Assembly: GCF_963259705.1 (NCBI RefSeq) | Contig: NC_081842.1 | Coordinates: 178,563,849-178,627,848 of the forward strand | Reading direction: 5' to 3' | Origin: Myotis daubentonii | Lineage: Eukaryota; Chordata; Mammalia; Chiroptera; Vespertilionidae | Length of the DNA stretch: 64,000 bases | Shown: piece after piece, positions 11,895-23,500 of the stretch | How positions within the stretch are numbered: position 1 is the stretch's first letter | How the letters are laid out: each line of letters starts with the position of its first letter | Translations under genes and position numbers: made by a program | Notes under the pieces: generated by a model | Told to the model about the DNA's origin: nothing | Databases searched by the model: none | Seen by the model: only the letters and a program-made list of their open reading frames with translations

Positions 11895-12000
11895 AAACTA
11901 CTTAGTTGTGGGTCCTATAACATGTCATTTCACCTTGTAGTGCCGTCTTTATCTGTAAAATGAAAATAATACCCACCTACAGGGCTAGACTGACAATGTA
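11895..12000 (+). repeat. MIR fragment
   Basis: 'catgtcatttcaccttgtagtgccgtctttatctgtaaaatgaaaataatacccacctac' is the MIR centre. It follows directly on the L2-like piece. Confidence 0.6.
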
Positions 12001-12560
12001 GGTGCACCCTGAGGGTTTAAAATGCTTTGACTACTTGTTTGTTCATTTAGATGAAAGAGGGCTTATTGGATGAGGGAAGAGCTGAAAAGGAGGACCATGG
12101 CAGGTCTGCCATGTAGAATTGTCTCCATGACAGTGTATGTAACAGGGCTCGTGTGTGACATACACACACGCTATACATAATGTACACAGTATATGGAAGC
12201 AGTGTGCAACCTTACAAGCATGCATGGTGCCCAGGATGGCAGCATCCCACCAGTTCTCCATTCAGCAAAAGTCCTGCAATCATTCCCCATCTCTCATGGA
12301 AGGTTAGAACCCTCAGGGCTCACGCATCAGCCCAGGTGGCTCATGTAACTTCCTTCCAGCAATATGTTCCACCTCAGAGGAGCTCTGGGAAATATGTCTT
12401 ATGCTTCCAGTGATGCTTACTACGTAATGCCTTTTGAAGACAAGTGGACTGGGTCCAGCTAGCCAGCTCTGCTCACTTGTACCATTTGAAGGATTAAATG
12501 AAAAAATAAGGTGTAAAGCACCTGGGACATGGGACCCACTCAACAAGAGAGTCCTCACAA
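12001..12560. other. No recognised feature
   Basis: Contains a small CA/TA-rich patch at 12150-12190. Opposite-strand open frames at 12043-12261 and 12313-12576 carry no recognisable protein motif. Confidence 0.5.
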
Positions 12561-12680
12561 TCTCCATCACCCTCATTAAAGGTTGTGTGAGAAGTAAATG
12601 AGGTGAGGCAGAGGGACTGGTGCTACCTAGTGTTCAGTGCCCAATAGATCGCAGGCAGTATCATTATCATCAATGTTATC

Positions 12681-13534
12681 AGCACTGACAAAAAGCTAAA
12701 CACTCGGCAATCTATAGAGCTAAGGGTCTAAAGCTGCAGAACACACTATGGAGAACTGAGCTCAGGGGCAAGCAGAAACCATCACAATTCCAAGAGTTCT
12801 GAGCACAGGCAGACCCTTACCCACAGCTTGTAAAGGAAGCAGACCCTCCCCTACTCTCCCTGCCCAGCCAATGTTATTTTCTGGGCGCCTTTAATTTGGA
12901 GGCTATTGGGGCCATATCCTGCCATCAATTCGGGGGCTGACTTCAATGAGCATTCTGTGCAGGGCGGGAGAGGGGCAGGATGCAGCTTTCTCCCAGCAGA
13001 CCCTGATACAATAGGGTTTTCTACTGAGATCAATGGATTAATTGCAAAGGCTCAGTTTGGGGCCATAAGGAGATGCATTGTTTTCCCATAGTCAGTAGTC
13101 AGGGCCAGGCTGGCCAAACTTCATTTTTGAGAAGTCAGGGAAAATGATTTTGTAAAAAGGGGTGGGGGTGGAGGGGCGCGGGAGAGTAATTTTGCTCATC
13201 TCACTAAAGGTCAGTAACAATTAGAGTGAAAATTCAGAAGGCATATTTGTTCTCTGACTGAGGCCCTGTCTGGAAAATTCCATCCAGAAACAATCTGCTG
13301 CCTTTCTTCCCGTCCTCCCCTCCTCCAAAGGCTCTCTCTCCACTAATGCCCCTGCCTGCCCCACTATCCCCACCCTATTGCTCCTCCCTCCACATGGGAA
13401 ACTCTCTCCCCTGGAAACAGCCTGAATGGTGAGAAGGGAGAAGTGACCAGGGAATCCTCCTTTCCCTTGGAAGTTGAAGGGGGTTCATTCCTTTCTTCAT
13501 GGAGTTGTGGGAATGTTTACCTAGTTGGGAGTGG
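12681..13534. other. Unique sequence with a possible conserved non-coding block
   Basis: No repeat consensus is visible. The stretch 12845-13095 is well balanced in base content and rich in factor-like motifs (CCAAT-type 'agccaatg', 'ctttaattt', 'gatcaatggattaattgcaaag'). That is compatible with a regulatory element but is not evidence of one without cross-species alignment. The part after 13150 is T/C-rich. Confidence 0.3.
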
Positions 13535-13700
13535 AAAAGTCTGGGCAGACTGGAATTAGAGCTCTAGTTCTGACATAACAGCTGATCAACTTGGGAAAAT
13601 TCAACTCTCTGAGCAACCATGGAGTCATCTGTAAAATGGAACAGCACTTTGGACCTCCAGGGATTCCTGGGACAATTTAATGAGATGTGATATGCAATCT
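13535..13700 (+). repeat. MIR fragment
   Basis: 'gactggaattagagctctagttctgacataacagctgatcaacttgggaaaattcaactctctgagc' and 'tgtaaaatggaacag' give the sense MIR order. Confidence 0.6.
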
Positions 13701-13754
13701 GAACCAGAGTCCCTGCAGCTCAAGCACAAGGCTAACCACACCTGAGCTAAGAGG

Positions 13755-13990
13755 CTCGGATCATGTCATTTCCGTGTGTGGAAACCTGCCATGGTATGCC
13801 TTTCCCACAGCACCAAGACCACATCTGTTTACCTGGCATTCAAAACTCTCCCCTATCCAGCCTTATTCCCCACCCATTTCACCCCTCCCTCACATCTCTC
13901 TGCATAATCTGTCCTTGCCTCAATCTCAGCCATGGTTCTGACTCTGGACTCTCGATTCTGGAGTGCACATGTTGACACCCAACCATTCTA
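13755..13990 (+). repeat. L2 LINE fragment
   Basis: 'ggatcatgtcatttcc', 'catggtatgcctttcc', 'cctggcattcaaaactctcccctatccagcc' follow the L2 ORF2 C-terminal/3' region. The 84-aa frame here is an L2 relic. Confidence 0.65.
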
Positions 13991-14149
13991 AGGCTAAGAC
14001 TCATTGTCAACTTCTCTGAAAAGTTTGATTCTGTCAGATGTAATGCATTGATTCTATTTTCCTTACACTGAGCACCATGCTTCTAGACTCCACACTCTGC
14101 TTAGCGATAGTTCTCCGAAGCATTCATGGATTCATTAACACTTAGAATC

Positions 14150-14390
14150 AAGGTCAAGAGCTCCAGCTCTGGGGTGGAGACTCTGTGGGTTTAGAACTCT
14201 GTCCCACTTCTTGCTAGCTGTGGCATCGTGGCCTTTCTGTGCCTCCGTTTCCTCGTTTGTGAAATGGGAATAATAATTGTATCTACCTCAGAGGTTTCCT
14301 GTAAGGCTGAGATAGTACCAGTAACATCCTTCCAAGAGTGCGTGGCATGTGATAAGCGCTCAGTAAATACTGGATGGAATTAGTACTAAA
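14150..14390 (+). repeat. MIR SINE, nearly complete
   Basis: 'agctctggggtggagactctgtgggtttagaactctg', 'cttgctagctgtggcatcgtggcc', 'cctccgtttcctcgtttgtgaaatgggaataataat', 'gataagcgctcagtaaatactgg' cover most of MIR in order. Confidence 0.8.
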
Positions 14391-14429
14391 TCCCTAGTCT
14401 GTTTTAGGGCCTAGGGATGCAATGATGAG

Positions 14430-14620
14430 TAATACATGCTTTCCTCCAACAAATATTTCTTAAGTGCCTTCTATATGCCAGGAACTGTTACACTTCTAGA
14501 GGGAAAGGAAGAGGAATAGAGATAAATAATAAAAAATAAATAAACAAGAAAAATGTCATCCTGTAAAAAGTGCGATGTTGCTAATTAAAAGATGAGGGGG
14601 TGTCACTGAGAGGTTCCTTT
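14430..14620 (-). repeat. L2-like repeat, antisense
   Basis: 'ccaacaaatatttcttaagtgccttctatatgccaggaactgttac' is a reverse L2-type tail and is followed by an A-rich stretch ('gataaataataaaaaataaataaacaag'). Confidence 0.6.
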
Positions 14621-14989
14621 AGATGGATGACCTCTTTGAGCTTGTAGCTTGTAGGCTTCAGTGTCATCATGCCCTGGAAGGTGGTCAGTGCTGGGGGTAC
14701 ATCAGCTGCCCCGACTTGCTTTAGTTCCAGGGAAGAGGGGACTTGTGTGTTTCATGCCAGTCCCTCCATGCACCTAGCTCTGTACCCCACACATAGTAGA
14801 TGCTCAGTGAATGGGGACACTGAATCCGAACCTTAGTTCTCACTACCTGTACAGATGAGCAAGGGCTCTGAGAGGGAAGTGATTTTGGTGCAGAGGCTGG
14901 TCGGTGATAGAGGGGTGGGGATGCAAGGAAATTGGGTAATGTTCTGATTTGGGTGGCAAATACCCTTGAATTCCCTTGAAGAAGCTGAA

Positions 14990-15185
14990 AGGTATGAGCA
15001 CCACAGCTTTGGAGTCAGGCAAAGCTCGATTTGCATTCCAGCCCGACCACTTCCTGGCCTCAAAGCCTTGCTCCCCTCTTCTATAAAATGGAGCCATGGC
15101 ACCTCCTCCCAGGGGTGCTATGAACACTACATAAGACGCTGTAGGTAAAGTATCTGCACAGGGTAGGAAGTCCATAAATATTAAC
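14990..15185 (+). repeat. MIR SINE
   Basis: 'cacagctttggagtcaggcaaagctcgatttgcattcc' and 'cccctcttctataaaatggagcc' then 'gctatgaacactacataagacgctgtaggtaaag' give the sense MIR order. Confidence 0.75.
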
Positions 15186-15595
15186 TCTCCTCCCCTCCAC
15201 ACAAGAGCCCTAAGACAGAACTGCATCCCTGGATTCATCGCTATGTTAAACATCTACAGGAAAAGGTGGAATATTCTAGTAACCACTCATTCATCTGACA
15301 GTGAAATGCCATAAAGCATTCTTCAAGGAAAATGAAAGTAGGAAAAGAAAGGATGCTTTTAAAAAAAATTATTCTCCCTTCTCTACTGCCCCCCGCTCCC
15401 GCAAGATTTCCAGAACATCAAACGCCCTCAAATAATCAACAATATTTTTGATGATGGAAGTATGAATAATCAAACATATGGATTACATTTCCTTAAATTA
15501 TGCAGAGCCTACAAACCAGGAGGGAAGGGAGGGTGCTGGTAAAAATGTTTTCACATTTTATTAAAACCTCAAGGTCTGAGGAATACGTTATGACT

Positions 15596-15598
<3 letters not shown>

Positions 15599-15642
<44 letters not shown>

Positions 15643-15646
15643 CACT
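15599..15646. repeat. (CA)n microsatellite
   Basis: About 23 CA units with a single AAAC interruption in the middle, which usually lowers the mutation rate of such tracts. Confidence 0.95.
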
Positions 15647-15799
15647 TCCCCTGCCCAATTGTCAAGAAAGAAAAAAAGGGCACATTAAGCAATTTTTTTT
15701 CCTGCTCAGGGCTCTGTCTTTGCTTTGGTCAGCCCCAGTTCCCCAGGTCCCCACACTAGCCTCGTTCATGGAAATAAGTGGACCACACATCGGTTTCAG

Positions 15800-15960
15800 C
15801 TCCCAAGCTCGGCCAGCTTACTAGTGGTGTGACCTGGGGTGATTGATTCACTTAAATTCCTGGAGCTTGGGTTTCCTCTGTTGTGAATGGGAATAATGGT
15901 CCTCACTTCACAGTTGATGGTGAGGATCCAGTGCCATGAGACACATGGACATATCTTGGA
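15800..15960 (+). repeat. MIR fragment
   Basis: 'ccagcttactagtggtgtgacctgggg' and 'gggtttcctctgttgtgaatgggaataatgg' are MIR motifs in order. Confidence 0.65.
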
Positions 15961-16069
15961 AACCATACAGTGTCAGGTGGATGTAAGAGACAGAAGTGGC
16001 TTCAGGAAGCTGACCAGGACGAATTGTCCACTGAAAGTGGTTAGCCTCACTGCCCACCTGCAAACTCCA

Positions 16070-16475
16070 ACTCTACTGATGAAAAGCTGTGTGTTCCTGA
16101 ATAGAAAACTAAGCCCCTCTGTGCACCATTTGCTTGTTTGCAAAACGGGATGCTGCTAATAATAAAGGTGCCTACCTCATACAGGGGTACTGAAGGTTAG
16201 ATCAGTAAATAAGTATAAAGCGCCAAAACCGGTTTGGCTCAGTGGATAGAGCGTCGGCCTGCGGTCTGAAAGGTCCCAGTTCGATTCCGGTCAGGGGCAT
16301 GTGCCTGGGTTGCGGGCACATCCCCAGTGGGAGATGTGCAGGAGGCAGCTGATCGATGTTTCTCTCTCATCAATGTTTCTAACTCTCTATCCCTCTCCCT
16401 TCCTCTCTGTAAAAAATCAATAAAAATATATTTTAAAAAAATAAGTATAAAGCACTTAGATTAGTGCCATTGTTT
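16070..16475 (+). repeat. MIR interrupted by a Ves SINE
   Basis: The left part 'accatttgcttgtttgcaaaacgggatgctgctaataata' ... 'agatcagtaaataagtataaag' resumes after the SINE as 'cacttagattagtgccattg'. The host sequence is therefore a MIR tail broken at 16221. This sets the relative age: MIR before Ves. Confidence 0.7.
16222..16438 (+). mobile_element. Ves SINE with 15-bp TSD
   Basis: This is a tRNA-derived SINE of vespertilionid bats. The head holds pol III box A ('ggctcagtggatagagcg', about 16236) and box B (GTTCGATTCC, 16279-16288). The middle has 'catgtgcctgggttgcgggc' and 'ggaggcagctgatcgatg', then a TC-rich run ('ctctccct'), and the tail is 'aatcaataaaaatatattttaaa'. The duplication AAATAAGTATAAAGC lies at 16207-16221 and 16439-16453 without mismatch, so this copy is fairly young. 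It depends on L1 enzymes for movement. It is not a tRNA gene. Confidence 0.95.
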
Positions 16476-16839
16476 GTTTTGAAAGAGAGAAAAAAACATG
16501 AGGAAGGGAGGAAGGCAGGGAAGAATTACCCCAATGAAGATGCCCTGGGCTGGATTTTCACCATTTAGTTGTCAGTGTTTGGTATTATCTTTTCCAGGAA
16601 CTCTTTGTGAAAATGCAAATGCTCTTAAAAGTCATGGCACAGCAATTCAGAGTCAGTGTGTATTTATTGAATACTTACTGTATGCAAGGCAGTATTGGAG
16701 TTATTCAATCCTTTGGAAAATCTCTGACTCCTTGGAGGGTGGGAGCAGGTGACAAATGGAAAAGAGAAGAAAATGGGAAACGGAGAGAGAGAAAGAGACA
16801 GAAGAGCCGCTTCCCCTACCGTGAGTTTGGCATTAGAGA

Positions 16840-17005
16840 GGCTTGGGTCCATATGTCAGCTCTGCCATGTACCCTGTGACCTCAGACAGGCAAGGACAGA
16901 TTCAGACAGCACTCTGAGGGCCACATTTTTTTAACCCTTGCAAAGTGGGGACAATGCTTAGGTAGTTGTGGGAATAAAGTGAGACGATGTGTGTAAAGCA
17001 TCTAG
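16840..17005 (+). repeat. MIR fragment
   Basis: 'tgtcagctctgccatgtaccctgtgacctcag' and 'tgcaaagtggggacaatgc' then 'aaagtgagacgatgtgtgtaaagcatctag' give the sense MIR order. Confidence 0.7.
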
Positions 17006-17859
17006 TTTTCCTTCTCCCCAGCCCGTTTTGTCACATGCCTCTTGTGACTTCCGAGTGCTGAGTGGAAGGGGCCTGCCAACGGCAGCATCCAGGGGCTTTG
17101 AGTCGGAACTCTCAGAAGGGGAAATCAATCTGCCACTAACTTTCTCTGTGCAATACAAAGGCTTTTTTTTAAAGACCAACCTCTGCTAACTCATAGGAAG
17201 TGCATTTCCTCCCCGTGACATCTCCAATCCATTTCAGCCCGTGGTAGCCAGTGACTAAGTCTTCCTGCAGGGGCACAGAGCCAGGCCTGGCATCCCACTC
17301 TCCCAGCCTCGCCAGTGCAGGGGTGATCCTTGCGGGATCCTGGTCCTTGGAGGAAACGGGAGAGCAATCCAACTTTGGCCCCAGCAATTCACGCAGTAAT
17401 AAAGGAGACAGGGGAAAAGGGGAGTAAGGAAGAGAGAATACAAAGCCTCTTCCTGGATACTGGCAGATGCCAATGGAAGAATCAGTGAGTGAGTAATACT
17501 GCAGCTCGGAGTCCAAAGCCTGCAGCCAGAGCTCTGTGCCAAGAAGACAGCGGCAGCGGGTGCTGGAGTGGTGGGTGGCTCCAGGGCCAGCCTCGGCCAG
17601 ATGGGGACAGCTCAGAGTGAGTCAGGGGCTGGGTCTCTGCTCCAAGGGTCTCCTCCGGGACACATCCATTCAGACAGGCCTCCCACAAAGACTCAGGTGG
17701 CCTTTAGCAGGGTGGTGTGTCATCAGTGGGCATTGACGGGAAATGATAAAAAAGTCCTGTGGGCTGAGCACAAGCTGGCATCCAACAGGATACAGACAGT
17801 CTAGGACATAGGTACCAGGTGTGTGCCCAAGACTGTGGGCTGCTCAACTCCCACACTGA
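17006..17859. other. No recognised feature
   Basis: GC-moderate unique sequence with many short open frames on both strands (for example 17169-17516 minus, 17255-17542 minus, 17482-17688 minus). They overlap each other in different frames and none has a recognisable domain. Confidence 0.5.
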
Positions 17860-18000
17860 AATGACAGCGGTGATCATTTACTGATAGCTCACCAGGTCCC
17901 AGCACTGTGTTAAGCACCAACTGCTCCAAAGCCCTTATGTGCAACTACAAGACATTATGACCCAGAGAGGACAATGGAGCTGAGAGAATGTTAGATAAGC
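17860..18000 (-). repeat. MIR fragment, antisense
   Basis: 'catttactgatagctcaccaggtcccagcactgtgttaagcacc' through 'tatgacccagagaggacaatggagctgag' is reverse MIR. Confidence 0.6.
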
Positions 18001-18084
18001 CAGTCCCTCCCCCCCCCATTCCCTCAGTTTTCCCACTGAAAAATGGGGATGATATTTGCCTATATCAGGGGTTATTTTGAGAAC

Positions 18085-18400
18085 TTCAGCACAGTGATTC
18101 AAAACCTAGACTTTTGAGTCAGAAAAATCTGAATTTGAGAACCAGCTCTGTTTCCAACTCACTGTGTGAACTTGCACAAGTTTCTTAGCCCCTCTGAGCT
18201 TCAGTTTCCTCATCTGTTATGTGAACCATAAGAGAACCAACCTGAAAGGATTATGACAGAGATTAAGTGAGGTAATATATGAACCAGCTTCCTCATTTGT
18301 AAACCAAAGAAAATAATATACATCTTTCATTGTTGTAAAAAGTAAATAACATTTAAACATGGCCTAATACAATATCAATGTTCTAATGAATCATGGTTAT
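18085..18400 (+). repeat. MIR SINE, then a partial second MIR-like piece
   Basis: 'agtgattcaaaacctagacttttgagtcag', 'ctgtttccaactcactgtgtgaacttgcacaagtttcttagcccctctgagcttcagtttcctcatctgttatg' is a clear MIR core. After 'gaggtaatatatgaa' a second 'cagcttcctcatttgtaaacc' starts. Confidence 0.75.
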
Positions 18401-18495
18401 TAATATTAGCATCAAATATTTATGATCATTATTATTATTATTGTTGGCACCATGAGTCATTACATGGAAAGTTATTGGTAAATTTTAAGAAGTTC

Positions 18496-18713
18496 TTTTT
18501 TAAAAATATATTTTTATTGATTTCAGAGAGGAAGGGATAGGGAGAGAGAGATAGAAACAACAATGATGAGAGAGAATCATTAATCGGCTGCCTCCTGCAT
18601 GTCCCATACTCGGGATCAAGCTGCAACCTGATCATGTGCCCTGACCGGGAATCGAACCGTGACCTCCTGGTTCATAGTTTAATGCCCAACCACTGAGGCA
18701 CACTAGCTGGGCT
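18496..18713 (-). mobile_element. Ves SINE, older copy
   Basis: Read on the minus strand it has the Ves head (reverse of 'ccactgaggcacactagctgggct'), box B (reverse of 'ggaatcgaaccgtgacc'), the 'ggaggcagccgatta' region and an AATAAAAATAT tail. Several substitutions, including in the box regions, and no clean duplication suggest an older, probably silent copy. Confidence 0.88.
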
Positions 18714-19034
18714 TAGTATGTTTTTTTGATAAAATGTATTGCCTACTATACTCAAGCTAAGAGAAGTTAGGTCACATTGGGATTTCTAACCTCAGAGCCC
18801 TGGACTTCAAAGGTCTGGGAAGGTATAAAGATAGTGAGAGAGGGGTTCCTTGAAGTGTTTTTAACATTCCAAAAGGTATTGGAAATCCTACACTTGTTGA
18901 GAATGTGACTTCCACAAACTTCCTAGAAGAACAAGTTTCTTTGCTTTAGTCTGAGATTATAGGGCTTGGTTTGGTACCACTGGTTAACTATTCACCCGAA
19001 TCTCCAATTGGCTGAAGTGTGAGTGGTGCACCAG

Positions 19035-19275
19035 CTCTATTAGTCCTGTGGAGCTCTGGACCCAGAATCCCTGCCTCCCCACTTGTCAGCTGTGCAGCCA
19101 TAGGCAAGTCTAGTATCCTCTCTGTGCCTCAGTCTCCTCCTCTGAAAATTAGGAATAGCAATATGGATAACAATAGTATCTCCCCATAGGGATACTGGAA
19201 AGAACCATATATGTAAGCACCTAGGACAGCGCCTGGTCCATAGTAATCACTCACCTGGTGTCACTGTTCTTGTTA
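19035..19275 (+). repeat. MIR SINE
   Basis: 'gtggagctctggacccagaatccctgcctccccacttgtcagctgtgcagcc', 'ctctgtgcctcagtctcctcctctgaaaattagg', 'atgtaagcacctaggacagcgcctggtccatagtaatcac': a nearly full MIR. Confidence 0.8.
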
Positions 19276-19394
19276 GCAGATTTCAGGAAACATCTTGCTG
19301 GCTCAGACATCGCTAGTCAACTAGTCAGTGTTAACAACTGGAAGCATGTTCAGAGTGAGTGTTTGTGACAGGGCAAAATGAGAACTCACACTTC

Positions 19395-19560
19395 ATAGAT
19401 GTGTTTGAGGCACTGGACACTGGGCTACACACTGCAGGTGTCATCCTATTGAACCTGTTCCACCACCATGTGAGGTAGATTCCTACAGAGAAGGAACCAA
19501 GACTCAGAGGGGTCCCCAAGTCACACAACCAGCAAGTGGAAGAACCAGGATGCCGGTCCA
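19395..19560 (-). repeat. MIR fragment, antisense
   Basis: 'gtgtttgaggcactggacactgggctacacactgc', 'catgtgaggtagattcc', 'aaccaagactcagaggggtccccaagtcacacaaccagcaagtgg' is reverse MIR. Confidence 0.65.
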
Positions 19561-20375
19561 GTCTTTCTTCGAATTATGCCATGGGGATCCCAGGAGAAAA
19601 TTAAGTTGAAGAAGGTACTTCTTAGACAACAGGCTGGAAGTCGTTCGTCTAGGACTGCAAACATTTGGTGAAAGGGGTAGTCCTCTCCTCTCCTGACACT
19701 GACAACACTGAGAACCACTTCTGAGCCCTCTTGGGATAGAGAGGAGTCTCCAAATCTCTTTCCTTTGGCAGTCTCTGGCTTCCCTTGGTATCCTTGGAAT
19801 CCACACCCATCTTTATTGTGGCAACAGATTCAGACAGCTCCAAGAGGCCCTGGGTAAAAATCAAACTCCCCCTCTTGGAAGTGGCAGAAAAGCAATTTCT
19901 GTTTCCCAACCCTCTTTGAATGAATGGATGCTTGATTAATGTATTCAACCCAAGACTTGAGAAGGTAGCCGAGAATGAATGATGAATGACACTCATTAAC
20001 TCCCCCAACACACACTAAGCCCTTCTGTCCCATCTCTGCTGGATGTCAGGAACAGGAGTCACTGGCATAGAGGTCTCCATCTATCAGGGATACAGACAAA
20101 AATGCAGATGGTAGCATCTGCCACTTCAATGGAGGTGGTCACAGAAGGCCACTGAGCACACAGGTGTCTGAGCCTCCCTAAAGAGTGGTAAAGAGGGTCC
20201 TGAGAGGACAAGCAAGAGTTTGCTACACAGAGGAAAAGGGAGGAATGGCATAGTTGACAGCACGAGGAAGATAATGGGGTATGAGAGATCTAAATGGAGT
20301 TTTGTGTGCTAGAGCATCAAGGGAGATTTACAGAGGGCTGAGCAGTGACACATTGCTCATCTGAAAAAGAACTTT
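19561..20375. other. No gene; old repeat immediately before the L1
   Basis: No supported gene. Minus-strand frames of 65-120 codons (19504-20033) overlap in three registers without motifs. The last ~150 bp ('ggagatttacagagggctgagcagtgacacattgc') look like an old LINE-like repeat whose remainder continues after the L1 at 24680. Confidence 0.45.
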
Positions 20376-20391
20376 AAAAACTGCCCTGCTT

Positions 20392-20505
20392 AGGCTATCA
20401 TTCAAACTTGAAGGGGAAATAAGAAGCTTCACAGACAAAAAAAGACTAAGGGAGTTTGTCACCACCAAGCCAGCAATGCAAGGAATGCTAAAGGGACTGG
20501 TATAA
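20392..20505 (+). pseudogene. L1 ORF1 C-terminal remnant
   Basis: The 37 codons before the TAA at 20503-20505 translate to a stretch with FKLEGEIRSFTDK and LREFVTTKPAMQ. This is the conserved end of the L1 ORF1 RNA-binding protein, which in intact elements coats L1 RNA as a trimer and acts as a chaperone. The trimer coiled coil and RRM domain are lost to 5' truncation, so there is no start codon and no product is expected. It is followed after 55 bp by ORF2, the normal mammalian L1 spacing. Confidence 0.88.
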
Positions 20506-20560
20506 AAAGAAGAAATAAAAAGCTCAGAAAGAAAACAGCCACACACACACAAAAAAAGAA

Positions 20561-23500
20561 ATGGCTACAAACAAGTACCTTTCAATAATAACTTTAAACG
20601 TAAACGGACTAAATGCTCCACCCAAAAGACATCGAGTGGCTGAATGGATAAAAAAACATGACCCATACATCTGCTGTCTACAAGAAACCCACCTCATTAG
20701 AAGGGACTCACACAGACTGAAAGTGAAAGGATGGAAAAATATCTTTCAGGCAAATGGAAAGGAAAAGAAAGCTGGGGTAGCAATACTTATATCGGACAAA
20801 ATAGACCTCAAAGTGAAGGCCTTAACAAGAGATAAGGAAGGCCACTTCATAATACTAAAGGGATCAATACAACAAGAAGATATAACCCTGGTAAACATAT
20901 ATGCACCCAATGTAGGAGCACCCAAATTCATAAAAAAAACTCCTGGAAAATATCAAAGGAGAGATCGACAACAATACAATCATAGTAGGGGACTTTAATA
21001 CACCATTGACAGCACTGGATAAGTCCTATAGACAAACAATCAGCAAAGATACAGCAATCCTAAATGACTCACTAGATCAGATGGACTTAATAGACATCTT
21101 CAGAACACTTCACCCCAAAGCCAGAGAATATACGTTCTTCTCAGGTGCTCATGGGACATATTCAAAAATAGACCACATATTGGGTCACAAGCAAAGTATC
21201 CCCAAATTCAAGAAGATTGAAATCATAAAAAGCGTCTTCGCAGACCACGATGGCATAATATTAGAAATAAACTACAATAAAAACAACCCAAAATACTCAA
21301 ACACCTGGAAGCTGAATAGCATGCTATTAAATATTGATTGGGTTACCAATGAGATCAAAGAAGAAATTAAAAACATCCTGGAAACTAATGACAATGAAAA
21401 CACAACAATCCAAAACCTATGGGACACATTGAAAGCAGTCCTGAGAGGGAAGTTTATAGCTCTACAGGCCTATCTCAAAAAACAAGAAAAAATGGTAGTA
21501 AATCATCTAACTCTACAACTCAAAGAATTAGAAAGAGAGCAAGAAGAAAACCCCAGAGTGAGCAGAAGGAAGGAGATAATAAAGATTAGAGCAGAAATAA
21601 ATGACATAGAGACCAAAAAAACAATACAGAAAATCAATGAAACCAAGAGCTGGTTCTTTGAAAGGATAAACAAGATTGATAAACCTCTAGCCAGACTCAC
21701 CAAGAAGCAGAGAGAGAGGACCCAAATAAATAAAATCAGAAACGATAGAGGCGAAATAACAACAGACCCCACAGAAATACAAATGATTGTTAAAAAATAC
21801 TATGGACAGCTTTACTCCAACAAACTAGACAACCTGGAGGAAATGGACAAATTCCTAGAAAAATACAGCATTCCAAAACTCAATCAGGAAGAATCTAAAA
21901 ATCTCAACAGGCCAATAACTATGGAAGAAATTGAAGCAGTCATCAAAAAGCTTCCATCAAACAAAAGCCCAGGACCAGACGGCTTCACAGGGGAGTTTTA
22001 CCAAACATTCAAGGAAGAACTAAAACCTATCCTCCTCAGACTACTACAAAAAATTCAAGAGGAAGGAACACTTCCAAGCTCATTCTATGAAGCCAGCATC
22101 ACCCTAATACCAAAACCAGGTAAAGACAACACAATGAAAGAGAATTACAGGCCAATATCCCTCATGAACATAGATGCCAAAATCCTCAACAAAATCTTAG
22201 CAAATCGGATCCAGCAGTACATCAGAAAGATCATACACCACGACCAAGTAGGATTTATCCCAGGGATGCAAGGATGGTACAATATCCGCAAATCAATAAA
22301 CGTGATACATCACATAAACAAATTGAAAGAAAAAAACCACATGGTCATATCAATTGACGCAGAAAAAGCATTTGACAAAATTCAACACCCATTTTTGATA
22401 AAAACTCTCAGCAAGGTGGGAGTAGAAGGATCATACCTCAACATAATAAAAGCCATATATGACAGGCCCACAGCCAACATCATACTCAACGGACAAAAAC
22501 TAACACCATTTCCCCTAAGAACAGGAACAAGACAGGGATGCCCCCTCTCACCACTCCTGTTCAACATAGTACTGGAAGTGTTAGCCATTGCAATTCGGCA
22601 AGAAGAAGAAATAAAAGGCATCCAAATTGGAAAAGAGGAAGTAAAACTGTCCTTATTTGCAGACGACATGATATTATACATACAAAACCCTAGAGATTCC
22701 ATCAAAAAGCTACTAGACTTAATACATGAATTTGGCAATGTAGCAGGATACAAAATTAACCCCAAGAAATCTGAGGCATTTCTATACACCAATAGTGAAC
22801 TTTCAGAAAGAGAGATTATAAAAACAATCCCGTTTACCATTGCACCGAAAAAACTAAGCTACCTAGGAATAAACTTAACTAAAGAGGTAAAAGACCTCTA
22901 CTCAGAAAACTACAGGACGTTGAAAAAAGACATAGAGGAAGACATAAACAGATGGAAGAACATACCGTGTTCATGGATTGGTAGAATCAACATCATCAAA
23001 ATGTCCATACTACCCAAAACAATCTATAAATTCAACGCACTTCCCATTAAAGTACCAACAGCATACTTCAGAGATCTAGAACGAACTTTCCAAAAATTCA
23101 TCTGGAATAAAAAAAGACCCCGAATAGCTGCAGCAATCCTGAAAAAGAACAAAGTAGGTGGGATCTCAATACCAGATATCAAGTTGTATTACAAAGCCAC
23201 TGTTCTCAAAACTGCCTGGTACTGGCACAAGAATAGGCATATAGATCAATGGAATAGAATAGAGAGCCCAGAAATCGGCCCGAACCAATATGCTCAATTA
23301 ATATTTGACAAAGGAGGCAAGAACATACAATGGAGCCAAGATAGTCTCTTCAATAAATGGTGTTGGGAAAATTGGACAGATATATGCAAGAAAATGAAAC
23401 TAGACCACCAACTTACACCATACACAAAAATAAACTCAAAATGGATAAAGGACTTAAATGTACGACAGGATACCATAAAAATTCTAGAAGAATCCAAAGG

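Noticed and set aside
16222..16300. tRNA-like sequence with pol III boxes
   Set aside because: It is the head of a Ves SINE; the acceptor and anticodon stems do not fold as a functional tRNA and the SINE tail follows.
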